Source: Victivallales bacterium
GTDB lineage: Bacteria; Verrucomicrobiota; Lentisphaeria; Oligosphaerales; Oligosphaeraceae
Direction of reading: 5' to 3'
Assembly: GCA_017535315.1 (NCBI GenBank)
Contig: JAFXUD010000094.1
Coordinates: 1 to 64,000, forward strand
DNA length: 64,000 nt
Of this stretch, positions 25,851 to 34,079 are shown piece by piece. The first letter of the stretch is position 1; each line of letters begins with the position of its first letter. The translations under genes were made by a program, and so were the position numbers. Below the pieces are notes generated by a model. That model saw only the letters and a list, made by a program, of their open reading frames with translations. It was not told the DNA's origin and searched no databases.

Positions 25851-28148
25851 TCACGTCAATTTGTCATTGGCATCGCTGTCGATGCGTTCAAAATGGATTT
25901 GGCGAGTAATGGTATCGGTATCGAAGCGAAGGGGGAGGCGCACAATCAAATCGCCTGTGGTGCCGTTGCGGTTGCGGGCGGTGTAGCAGCTTCCTGAATC
26001 GACAATGTGGAGAGTCTGTGGCATGAGCAGGAAGACGGAGCCTGTTTCTCCAGTGGGGCGTGTTGCGGTGAACTCCAAGGTTCTCGTCTTTTCGCAGTAG
26101 TGGATGTTGCTAAGTTCAACCTGTCCCATCAGCACATGCATGTCCGTCCCGATGATTTGCGGCCTGTCAAGCTGGGGGGTGAGACGATAGACCCGCACGC
26201 TTTCTGGTGGGACGACAGCGGTGAGTTCTCCGCTCATGCATCCCATATAGGCCTCGTGCCAGAACTCCCATACGACGTAGGTTGCGTCGGCGGGAAGTCC
26301 AAGGGATTCAAAGGGGATGCTCTCTTTCCTTGATTCCGCGCTAAAGTTGTAAAGTGCCACCACCTCGTAGGGTTCAGAAACATCCCTGACGCTCAGGTGG
26401 AAACGGTGCGGTGGCCATTGGTCGCAGTTAAAGAGGTCCAGGGGCTTTGCAGCTTCCGTGCCGCGCGGGAGGGTCTTCTTGATGATAGAGAGCCTGTCAT
26501 CGTTGATGTAGCGGATGTCGTCTCCTAGCATCGTGCAGGAGCCAGACAGCGCGTGAATGGTGGCGTGGATCCATGCCGTATCCAGGGGAAGGGGCTTGTC
26601 AACGGTCAATACATTGCCGCAGTTGTTCTGATAGAGCTTGCCGTGGGTGTAGTAGCTTAGCGAGGCGAAGCCAAGCGCGGCAGCTGCCGCCGTGAAGGAG
26701 CCGTTGATGACAAAGCTGGCGGGGTAGAAGTAGGCGCCCTTGGTGACAGAGCGCCCCTCGCCGAAATCATTGCCGACGCGGACGGCATCAGCGGCTCCAG
26801 CCATCTGCAAGGTGGGGCCTGTGCTGGTGAGAATGAAGGTGTCGGGGCCGACGGTCTGCCGTATCTCCGCAAGTGAGGAGGTCAGTACCTCTGGACCAGC
26901 GGTCAAGGAATGGTCGAAGTGGTCTTTGTAGGGGTGGCGTTGAATGCCGCCAGAACCCGCTTCCAGGAAATCCAGCATGTAATAACGGACACCATTGGCC
27001 CTGTATTGCTCGAAAACCTGCTTGAGGTAATTTCGCACTTTGGGGTGGGAAGGGTCGAGGGCATAGATTTGCGGTCGTTTTTCGGCTGGTACCAGCCCTG
27101 CGTCACCATGGGACCAAATTGGTGAATAGATCATCCTTTCACCGTCTGGTCGCCGCAGGATGGCGTCGTCGAATTCCTCCACTTTTTGTTCAAGGTGGTT
27201 GCTGAGCATATAGGGGCCTACCCAGAGACCCAGCTTCAGGCCATGCTCCGCCAACTTCTCGCAAACTCCCTTGTTTCCGCTGGGAAATCGAGGTGTGTTC
27301 CAATGCAGGTAGTCTCCAGGGTTGCCGCCAGGGATGTTGAGGACGCTGACCCAGGCATATTCGATGCCGTAGCCATTTAATTTCTTTTGGATAGCCTTTG
27401 CATTCTCCAAGAGGAGCTGCTCGCAGTTTTCCGTGGCGGAGCCAAGGCAGTTCACCCAGCTCCAGCCAAGCCAGCCGATGGCGGGCTTGTGGTTGAATTG
27501 CGGCTTTACAATGTCAGCGGCTTCATTGGCCCAATTCTCCAGTTGTGTCATGGGATTGTTGCCAAAGGTCACCGTGAAGACATCGCAGGTGGTTTCCGAA
27601 TGGGGCTGCAGTTCCCAGCCGACGAAATCGCTGGCGACGGTCAGCCTGTCTTTGTATGCGATAAAGTTGTAGGTGCGCAGAAAGGTCAGGAAGCCGATTT
27701 GCAGAGCCTCCTTGGTGGCGGCCATGGAGAATTGCGCAAAATGGGCACTGCAGCGCCAGCAGCCTTCATCATCAAGGCGTTTGATTTGACGATGGTAGGC
27801 TCTTCCTCCATAGGGATTCTCCAGTACCTCCACATTGTGTGGTGTGTAGTTGGGAAGGCAGTAGTCGTCGGTATCAACCCAGCACACCTTCCCAAGGCGA
27901 ATGGAATCCCCGCCATTGTTCACCAGTTTGGATTCGACGACCAGCCGCTGTTCGCGCCTAGACCATTTCCAGAGCCAGACCAGCTGGGGGAGTTCGGCAA
28001 AGTGCCAATGGCAGTCATAATCGTCAAAGTGCCCTGCTGCCAGGAGGCGTTTGCCGTTTGCCTCCACAAAAGGAGCGCTATTCGCGTAGATGGACTTTCC
28101 ATTGATGGCAAGGGATTTACCGTCGAAAGAAACTGGTTGATTTGACAT
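25851..28148 (-). CDS. GH36-like alpha-galactosidase
   Basis: 765 aa, no signal peptide. An N-terminal beta-supersandwich is followed by a clan GH-D barrel. GWLGWSWVNC opens the barrel, GLWVGPYM follows, the nucleophile is Asp ~393 in RYYMLDFLEAG, and the acid/base is Asp ~461 in AVRVGNDFGE. The C-terminal sandwich ends near SVRVYRLTPQ. It should hydrolyse alpha-galactosides or a related alpha-glycoside. ATG 28148 avoids overlap with the upstream amidohydrolase; a longer start at 28175 is unlikely. Confidence 0.88.
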   Translation of the reverse strand: MSNQPVSFDGKSLAINGKSIYANSAPFVEANGKRLLAAGHFDDYDCHWHFAELPQLVWLWKWSRREQRLVVESKLVNNGGDSIRLGKVCWVDTDDYCLPNYTPHNVEVLENPYGGRAYHRQIKRLDDEGCWRCSAHFAQFSMAATKEALQIGFLTFLRTYNFIAYKDRLTVASDFVGWELQPHSETTCDVFTVTFGNNPMTQLENWANEAADIVKPQFNHKPAIGWLGWSWVNCLGSATENCEQLLLENAKAIQKKLNGYGIEYAWVSVLNIPGGNPGDYLHWNTPRFPSGNKGVCEKLAEHGLKLGLWVGPYMLSNHLEQKVEEFDDAILRRPDGERMIYSPIWSHGDAGLVPAEKRPQIYALDPSHPKVRNYLKQVFEQYRANGVRYYMLDFLEAGSGGIQRHPYKDHFDHSLTAGPEVLTSSLAEIRQTVGPDTFILTSTGPTLQMAGAADAVRVGNDFGEGRSVTKGAYFYPASFVINGSFTAAAAALGFASLSYYTHGKLYQNNCGNVLTVDKPLPLDTAWIHATIHALSGSCTMLGDDIRYINDDRLSIIKKTLPRGTEAAKPLDLFNCDQWPPHRFHLSVRDVSEPYEVVALYNFSAESRKESIPFESLGLPADATYVVWEFWHEAYMGCMSGELTAVVPPESVRVYRLTPQLDRPQIIGTDMHVLMGQVELSNIHYCEKTRTLEFTATRPTGETGSVFLLMPQTLHIVDSGSCYTARNRNGTTGDLIVRLPLRFDTDTITRQIHFERIDSDANDKLT

Positions 28149-28164
28149 GGTAGTATGTTGAGGC

Positions 28165-29058
28165 CTACAGTCCAAGGAGTTTTTCTGCGTTCAGGTGTGT
28201 GACTTTTTCATAAACCTCTTTGCTGATGTGCTTTTCGGCAAGGGCATTGTTGAGGAAGTCGCGGAGGCCGAAGAAGCGGTCGGAGTTGCGGTTCTTGGGC
28301 TGGCAGAGGTCGGTGCCGTAGAAGAGCCTGTCCTGGAATTCATCCAGAAACTCGTACCCAAAAGAGGGGTCGCGCATGATGGCGTTCATCCCGCTGCCAG
28401 CGGAGAGGTCTCCCAGCAAATTGGGGTACTTGCGCATCAGCTCTGTGATACGGCCTGGCCTGGCAACGGGGCCTGTTGGATAGCCGCCCCAATTGTTGAG
28501 GTTGACATCAGAACTCTGGTGCGCCCAGAAGGTCTGCGAATGGCCAAGTATCTTGAGGTTCGGGAACTTCTGGAGGACTGCCTCCAGGCGTGGCAACCCA
28601 AGGTCGTCAATCAACCCATAGATGTTTCCTTCGCGCGTTGCGATGTGGATGGTGATGGGCAGGTTGTTCTTTTCCGCAGCCGCGAAGAGGTTAAGCACGC
28701 GCGGGTCCAGAAAGGAGAGGTTAGCCGTCATTTCGCCGATGCCCTTGCAGCCCATCGCCTTGTAGTATTCGACAACGAACTCCAGGTCGGCGTTTGGGTT
28801 GCTGTACATCATGCGCGGATCGACGTTCATGAACGGGATGAAATGACCGTTGCTGGCCTGGACGATGTCCAGCACTTCATCAACAGACTGCACGCGGCAG
28901 ACGCTTTCAGGGGTGACGATGGGAAGCAGCACCCCGTGGTCGATTCCTATCTCCTTGTGCATTTCCAGTAGTATTTCAGTCCATAAAAGGGGTTCGTCGC
29001 CGCGGTGAAGGGGGATGCCTTTGGTTTTCAAGCAATGGCCATGAATGTCAATCAACAT
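28165..29058 (-). CDS. Amidohydrolase family 2 metal-dependent hydrolase
   Basis: 297 aa TIM barrel. The metal-binding DIHGH opens the chain, ITIHIATREG and KILGHSQTFW supply further ligand histidines, and GTDLCQPKN supplies the late aspartate. This family hydrolyses or decarboxylates cyclic acids, lactones and similar compounds. AAAGGA supports the ATG. It sits between the flippase (30 bp upstream) and the GH36-like enzyme (16 bp downstream), so it may process a sugar lactone or uronic acid derivative. That is inference. Confidence 0.88.
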   Translation of the reverse strand: MLIDIHGHCLKTKGIPLHRGDEPLLWTEILLEMHKEIGIDHGVLLPIVTPESVCRVQSVDEVLDIVQASNGHFIPFMNVDPRMMYSNPNADLEFVVEYYKAMGCKGIGEMTANLSFLDPRVLNLFAAAEKNNLPITIHIATREGNIYGLIDDLGLPRLEAVLQKFPNLKILGHSQTFWAHQSSDVNLNNWGGYPTGPVARPGRITELMRKYPNLLGDLSAGSGMNAIMRDPSFGYEFLDEFQDRLFYGTDLCQPKNRNSDRFFGLRDFLNNALAEKHISKEVYEKVTHLNAEKLLGL

Positions 29059-29088
29059 CTTTGGGTTTCCTTTGAAGATAAGTGGTGT

Positions 29089-30651
29089 TTAGTTGGTTGA
29101 GGTTCTGGAAGGTTTGTCAGAATTGGAACTGCCTTTTCGGCTTGAGAAAAAAACGATGAGGTCTCTGTGGAAGAAGGCAAGTACTGCAAGAGTTGAGATG
29201 GTTGCGGCGGCAACTCCTTTGACAAATAGTCCTTGGAAACCATCTATCGGAATCAGATAGACGGCACCCCAAGTGATGGCGCATAGGAACAGAGCCAGCG
29301 CTGCGAAGGTCAAATGATGGTACCAGTAGCGATTCTGCTGCTCACGGTTGAAGAACTGGGTGAAGACCACATGGGTTTCCCAAGGAATCTGGATAAATGC
29401 GAAGCTGACAATGGTGGAGAAAACCACCCCGTCCAGCTTGTACTCCTCTGGCAGGAAGATGACCATGTTGATATTGATGGCCAGATTGATGGCGCCTGCA
29501 ACAATGGGCTTTAATCGGTCTTGCTTCCAGAGAAGGGCGGCTGCCTTGAAGATAAGCAGGGTCTGGCGCGACTGGTTGACATAGAAGTAAAGCACCATCA
29601 GTATAGGGGTCAGGAGGTGGCGTACCATTATGGGATTCCCCTTTGTCCATACGGTGATGAACGGCTGGTAAAGTGCAATCATCATCGCCGCGCACCAGAC
29701 GATGATAATTTGGGTCAGATGGCACATTTTCATGAACAGCTCGAAATTCTCCTCCTTGGAGACTGTGTGGATTTTATTTCCGAAGCCGCCAGGCATTGAG
29801 GCATAGACGGCGCCGACCAGCCCGCAGACGGAGGTGACAACATAGTAGTAGTTGCCGTATATGGCAACTGCTGTCAACCCCAGAAATGCAGAGATGACAA
29901 TGTCATCCACCCTGTAGGATATGGTTCCGCCGACTTTGTGCAGGAAAATAGATTTAACGTCCGAAAAAATTCTGCTGCGTAATTCAGGCGGCAGATTCCC
30001 GTGCGGTTCCATGTCAGGGTAAAGGCGGCGTGATTCCCTGAAAATCAGTAGGTTGATGATGATCGTGAAGGCCACGGTGGTTAAAACATAGAAGTAGTAG
30101 TTGCGGGTCAGGATTAATATCAGGAACACTGTAATGTATTGCACGACTGATACAAAGGTACGAATGTTGGCCATGACATCGGTACGGTTGTGTGCACCGA
30201 GAATGCTGCCGCGATAGGCAAAGAAGAAATAACTGGCTGCTGTATTGACCAAGTGAATCAAGTAGAGGATGTGCAGGTTGAGACCTGGCGGTGTGTTACC
30301 GTGGATCAGTCTTCTCAGGAAGGGGAGCAGGCATAGACCTATTACGAGGATGACGCTGCCCACGCCGCGATAGACAAAACGGTAGAACCGCAGATATGCG
30401 CAGACCTGTTCTCGATTGTCTTCGGCAATGGACTTGTACATGGAGGCATGGACGGCACTTCCAAAGCCGAGTTCCGTCAGCATCAGCACACCCAGAATGG
30501 AATTGAACAAACCGTTGAGGCCCAAGTATTCGGGGCCCAGCAACCACAGGAACAACGTCCTGTTTAGGAAGGGGAAAAACAGCTTCAGAATACTGTTGAT
30601 AGCTGAGGCTGTAACATTCCGTTTTGTATCTCTAGTAAAATCAAGCTTCAT
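29089..30651 (-). CDS. Polysaccharide flippase (Wzx/MATE-like)
   Basis: 520 aa with about 13-14 TM helices, an oligosaccharide flippase of the MOP superfamily. The N-terminus RNVTASAINSILKLFFPFLNR and GLNGLFNSILGVLMLTELGFG are characteristic. It would move the lipid-linked repeat unit to the periplasmic face. ATG 30651 is preferred to an upstream start at 30714 whose extra 21 residues overlap the promoter. It heads a leftward run with the amidohydrolase and hydrolases. Confidence 0.9.
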   Translation of the reverse strand: MKLDFTRDTKRNVTASAINSILKLFFPFLNRTLFLWLLGPEYLGLNGLFNSILGVLMLTELGFGSAVHASMYKSIAEDNREQVCAYLRFYRFVYRGVGSVILVIGLCLLPFLRRLIHGNTPPGLNLHILYLIHLVNTAASYFFFAYRGSILGAHNRTDVMANIRTFVSVVQYITVFLILILTRNYYFYVLTTVAFTIIINLLIFRESRRLYPDMEPHGNLPPELRSRIFSDVKSIFLHKVGGTISYRVDDIVISAFLGLTAVAIYGNYYYVVTSVCGLVGAVYASMPGGFGNKIHTVSKEENFELFMKMCHLTQIIIVWCAAMMIALYQPFITVWTKGNPIMVRHLLTPILMVLYFYVNQSRQTLLIFKAAALLWKQDRLKPIVAGAINLAININMVIFLPEEYKLDGVVFSTIVSFAFIQIPWETHVVFTQFFNREQQNRYWYHHLTFAALALFLCAITWGAVYLIPIDGFQGLFVKGVAAATISTLAVLAFFHRDLIVFFSSRKGSSNSDKPSRTSTN

Positions 30652-30680
30652 CGTTTCTTGCTTGCAATATTCATGAGGAG

Positions 30681-30733
30681 GTTGCACACATGCAACTATA
30701 CTTAAATTTAGCACGGGATTAGGAGAAAATCAA
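30681..30733 (-). promoter_or_regulatory. Flippase promoter with palindrome in the leader
   Basis: On the minus strand TTGATT (30733-30728) and TAAATT (30710-30705) are 17 bp apart. Just downstream, GTTGCA-CACA-TGCAAC (30681-30696) forms a palindrome at or near the transcription start, a plausible operator. Confidence 0.6.
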
Positions 30734-30799
30734 CCTTAATACTGTTTTTGCAGCGATGGTCCATCATTACAGGTGGATGTCTGAATAAAACCTGTTATA

Positions 30800-30828
30800 T
30801 TGAAAATCAATTGTTTTGAGGTTATATT
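30800..30828 (+). promoter_or_regulatory. Promoter of the STAS-GT2-GT4 operon
   Basis: TTGAAA (30800-30805), 17-bp spacer, TATATT (30823-30828). It lies about 50 bp upstream of the GTG start at 30877 and is divergent from the flippase promoter. Confidence 0.65.
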
Positions 30829-30876
30829 ATATCACATTCCAAAACGACAAATGGAAAAGAATTAAGGAAGGTTAAC

Positions 30877-31218
30877 GTGGATTATCATTACGAAACAGTG
30901 GATAATGTCCTGAAGGTTTCTTTGGATGGACGTTTGGTTGCTGCGTGTTCAGAAGAGTTTAAAAAGGAGATGTTTGAGCGCCTGAAGGAGGCCAAGAACA
31001 TCTTGTTTGATTTGAGTAAGATGTCCCATATTGATTCCTCTGGCTTGGGTGCTTTGGTTTCAATTCTTCAGGTAGTCAATGCAAATGGCGGTGTTATCAA
31101 ACTGGCCTGCATTCAATCCCGTCCGAAGATTGTTTTTGACATCACAAAAGTCTATCGTGTCTTTGACATTTACGATACGGTAGAGGCTGCATTGGCGGCC
31201 TTCAACGCACCAGCTTGA
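30877..31218 (+). CDS. STAS-domain anti-sigma factor antagonist, second copy
   Basis: 113 aa. A GTG start at 30877 follows AAGGAAGG. The phospho-acceptor region is MSHIDSSGLGALVSIL, with serine kept. Its stop (TGA) overlaps a TTG codon of the following glycosyltransferase as TTGA. A STAS protein leading a glycosyltransferase operon suggests a switch that tunes polysaccharide production, perhaps through the phosphatase/kinase fusion at 1516-3636. This link is inference. Confidence 0.93.
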   Translation: MDYHYETVDNVLKVSLDGRLVAACSEEFKKEMFERLKEAKNILFDLSKMSHIDSSGLGALVSILQVVNANGGVIKLACIQSRPKIVFDITKVYRVFDIYDTVEAALAAFNAPA

Positions 31219-31232
31219 TTGTTGCGTCCATT

Positions 31233-32087
31233 ATGTGTCGTCTGGTCAGTGTTTTGGTGCGTTCTAGAAATGACGAGGCCTTTGTCAGTGCGACGCTGAA
31301 GGCGATTCTGGAACAGAAGTGCGCATTTCCCTTCGAGGTGCTTTGTTGTGATGACGGTTCAACTGACCATACACCTGAGATTCTTTCCTCATTTCATGAC
31401 AGGATAAGGCGATTGCCACGCCCTGAGGGGGAGTACCATCCTGGCAGGCGCCTGAATTATATGATAAAACAAAGCCGCGGGGAAATTATAGTTTTCAATA
31501 ATGCGGATGCTATACCGCAGAACGACCAGTGGCTTGCAAATCTTGTCGCTCCTCTTTTGGACGAGAGTGCGGATGCTGTTTATGGAAAACAAGTACCGCG
31601 TGAAGATGCGCTGTATCTTGTGCGCAAGGACTATCAGAGGGCTTTTGGCGACGGAAGGATTGCATCAAAATGGCGTTTTTTCTTTTCGCTGGCGACTGCG
31701 GCTGCCAGGCGAGACGACCTTTTGGCTCACCCCTTTGACGAAGAGATTCGCTATTCGGAGGATGTGGAGTGGGCGCATCGTCGTCCCATTCGGATAGTTT
31801 ATGCCTCAGAAGCCATTGTTGAGCATTCGCACAACTATACCTTGTGCGAGCTGAAGCGCCGCTTTTATGGAGAGGGCTATGCAGATGGGGCGATATTCGG
31901 GGATTCACCGTCGCTGTGGCGCGAGATGGTATCTGCAACGATGGAAGTGCTACGGGATGTGCTGTTTCTTTTGAAGCATCCCTGTGGACTCAAAGAGTTG
32001 CCGATGGCTCCAGTTCGCCGATTCACACAAAAGTTCTACCATTGGAAAGGGACAAAGGATTATGCCAGGCGAAACGCATCCGCATAA
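31233..32087 (+). CDS. Glycosyltransferase family 2 (rhamnosyltransferase-like)
   Basis: 284 aa from ATG 31233. GT2 motifs: VSVLVRSRNDEAFVSATL, FEVLCCDDGSTDHTPEIL, IIVFNNADAIPQN (degenerate DxD) and a late EDVEWAHR. The R-S-R-N-D opening and EDVEWA are typical of rhamnosyltransferase-like members. A TTG at 31215 that overlaps the STAS stop is an alternative start (6 more residues) and would couple translation. Confidence 0.88.
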   Translation: MCRLVSVLVRSRNDEAFVSATLKAILEQKCAFPFEVLCCDDGSTDHTPEILSSFHDRIRRLPRPEGEYHPGRRLNYMIKQSRGEIIVFNNADAIPQNDQWLANLVAPLLDESADAVYGKQVPREDALYLVRKDYQRAFGDGRIASKWRFFFSLATAAARRDDLLAHPFDEEIRYSEDVEWAHRRPIRIVYASEAIVEHSHNYTLCELKRRFYGEGYADGAIFGDSPSLWREMVSATMEVLRDVLFLLKHPCGLKELPMAPVRRFTQKFYHWKGTKDYARRNASA

Positions 32088-33309
32088 AATTGCCCATGTC
32101 GTGCGTCGTTTTGTCTTTGACGAATGGGGGGGGACGGAAAACGTCGTCTGGAACACCGTGCTGCAACAGCGTAAAGTAGGGCTGGAGGCGGAGATTCTTG
32201 CGACCAGTGCATTGACGACGGCAGGTGAGGAGGAACGGGAAGGAATCCGCATACGGCGTTTTCCCTACTGGTATCCCTATTTCCCGCTCACGCAGAAGAC
32301 ACGGCTTGTGCTGGACAAAAAGGGGGGAAATCCTTTTTCACCACAGCTATTCAGGGCTTTGGAGTTTGGGCATTTTGACTTGATTCACATACATTGTGGG
32401 GGACGGATGGCCGTGTTGTGCGCCCTTCTGGCACACCGTCTGAAGATTCCCTGTGTCATCAGCCTGCATGGGGGATTTGCGGATGTTCCCGCAGAGGAAC
32501 TGCGTCAGATGATGGCGCCAACCAAGGGATTGTTTCACTACGGTGGCATCATCGACCGCCTTTTCAGGTTGCGGCGCAATCCTGTTGCGGAGGCGGATGG
32601 GGTCATCTGCATCAGTCACGGGGAGGAAAAGCTGCTGAAGGAACGTTTCCCAAATAAGCGAATTGCCTATCTGCCAAATGGCGTCGATTGCGGGATATTT
32701 CGTGTGAAGCCGTCTTGTTCGCCCCGTGCCGAATGGGGCATCCCGAATGAGCGTCGGCTTATTCTTTGCATCTCCCGCATTGATTATCAGAAGAACCAGA
32801 AGGTGCTTCTCAGTCTGCTGTCAGAGGATGCCAACAGCCATTTGCTGCTCATCGGCCCCATTACTGCTCCTGTGTACTGTGAGGAACTGAAGAAGCTGGC
32901 GCAGGAGAAGAATGTTGCGGGACGCTTGACCATCATTCCTGGACTTGAACATGATGACCCAAGGCTGAAGGCGATTCTGCACGAGGCGCAGTTATTTGTC
33001 TTGCCCTCTATCCATGAGCCTTTTGGAATTGTTGTGCTGGAGGCGTGGGCGGCGGGTCTGGCTGTGATTGCATCCAATGCGGGGGGGCTGAAGGACTTTG
33101 TTAGGCACAAACGAAATGGGCTGCTTTTCTCCCCCGACGACGTGGCGGAGCTGGTCGAAAATTACAAATTACTGATGGAGAATCCTGAATTGCGCTCCAG
33201 GCTGGTTGCCACTGCTTTGGAGGATGTGCAAGAATATAGTTGGGAGAGGCTTTCAGAGCGTTTAATTGCATTATATCAGGAGTTGCGCTCCTCTTTTCCT
33301 TCCGCATAG
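32062..33309 (+). CDS. Glycosyltransferase family 4
   Basis: 415 aa. The N-terminus KIAHVVRRFVFDEWGGTENVVW holds the acceptor loop. GVDCGIFRVKP, LILCISRIDYQKNQ and the donor motif HEPFGIVVLEAWAAGLAVIASNAGG are clear. It starts 26 bp inside the preceding GT2 at an ATG behind AAAGGA. An upstream start at 31984 would overlap by more than 100 bp. Its 3' end overlaps the convergent WecG-like gene by 34 bp, an unusual tail-to-tail overlap. Confidence 0.92.
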   Translation: MPGETHPHKIAHVVRRFVFDEWGGTENVVWNTVLQQRKVGLEAEILATSALTTAGEEEREGIRIRRFPYWYPYFPLTQKTRLVLDKKGGNPFSPQLFRALEFGHFDLIHIHCGGRMAVLCALLAHRLKIPCVISLHGGFADVPAEELRQMMAPTKGLFHYGGIIDRLFRLRRNPVAEADGVICISHGEEKLLKERFPNKRIAYLPNGVDCGIFRVKPSCSPRAEWGIPNERRLILCISRIDYQKNQKVLLSLLSEDANSHLLLIGPITAPVYCEELKKLAQEKNVAGRLTIIPGLEHDDPRLKAILHEAQLFVLPSIHEPFGIVVLEAWAAGLAVIASNAGGLKDFVRHKRNGLLFSPDDVAELVENYKLLMENPELRSRLVATALEDVQEYSWERLSERLIALYQELRSSFPSA

Positions 33310-34079
33310 CGGCGAAACGGCTCGCGAAGAATATAGGCGGCGAGGAAGAAGGCGTCGATAAAATAGCGCATAAAAAGCCGCTTGGGTTCCTGTATAATGC
33401 GGAAAAGCCATTCCAGACCCATGTGCTGCATCCATTTTGGGGCTCTGGCTATATGTCCACTGAGGAAGTTGAATGTCCCACCTAGCCCAATGGCGGCCAT
33501 TCCTTTAAGTTTTTCTGCATTTCTACTTACAAAGAACTCCTGTTTGGGGCAACCGAGGCCGACAAGGAGAATGTCTGTTTTGGCATTGGTGATTTGGCGG
33601 CACATTTCCGCCTCTTCGGCAAGTTGTGAGTCATTGGGATTTAAGGCGACCATGGGGCAGGCATGTCCAGCGATTTGTAGCGAGGGGTAAAGGGTCTTGA
33701 GCTTTTCCATTGCCTGAATGGTGTATTTTTCCTCCCCGCCGAAGAAAAAAAGACGCAGTCCTTTTTCAGAGGCGGCTTTGGCAATGTCGTAAATCAAATC
33801 AGACCCCGCAATGCGCTCTGGAAGCTTGGGGCCAAAAAGCCTGCTGGCGAAAATCAGGGGGGCTCCATCTGCAACCACCAGTGGAGCCTCGTTAATAATG
33901 CGGAGAAGGGCAGGGAAATGACGCCGTGCATTGACCATGATCTGGACGTTGACGGTTACAGCCAGTTGTGCAGGCAGTTGTTTTTCTTTTGCACTCTGTG
34001 CAAGGGAAAAGAGACGTTCTAGCGCCTGACTGGAGGTTATCGCGTCAAAATGTATGCCAAAGAGCTTATGACGGTTCAT
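33276..34079 (-). CDS. WecG/TagA/CpsF family glycosyltransferase (GT26)
   Basis: 267 aa. Family motifs: AVTVNVQIMVNARR, LVVADGAPLIFASRLFG, RIAGSDLIYDI, LLVGLGCPKQEFF, GLGGTFNFLSGHIARAPKWM and LEWLFRIIQEPKRLFMRY. The enzyme adds a ManNAc(A)-type sugar to a lipid-linked acceptor. The C-terminal basic helices bind the membrane. It overlaps the double-GT4 gene by 4 bp (ATGA), so they are co-translated. Confidence 0.95.
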   Translation of the reverse strand: MNRHKLFGIHFDAITSSQALERLFSLAQSAKEKQLPAQLAVTVNVQIMVNARRHFPALLRIINEAPLVVADGAPLIFASRLFGPKLPERIAGSDLIYDIAKAASEKGLRLFFFGGEEKYTIQAMEKLKTLYPSLQIAGHACPMVALNPNDSQLAEEAEMCRQITNAKTDILLVGLGCPKQEFFVSRNAEKLKGMAAIGLGGTFNFLSGHIARAPKWMQHMGLEWLFRIIQEPKRLFMRYFIDAFFLAAYILREPFRRYAEGKEERNS

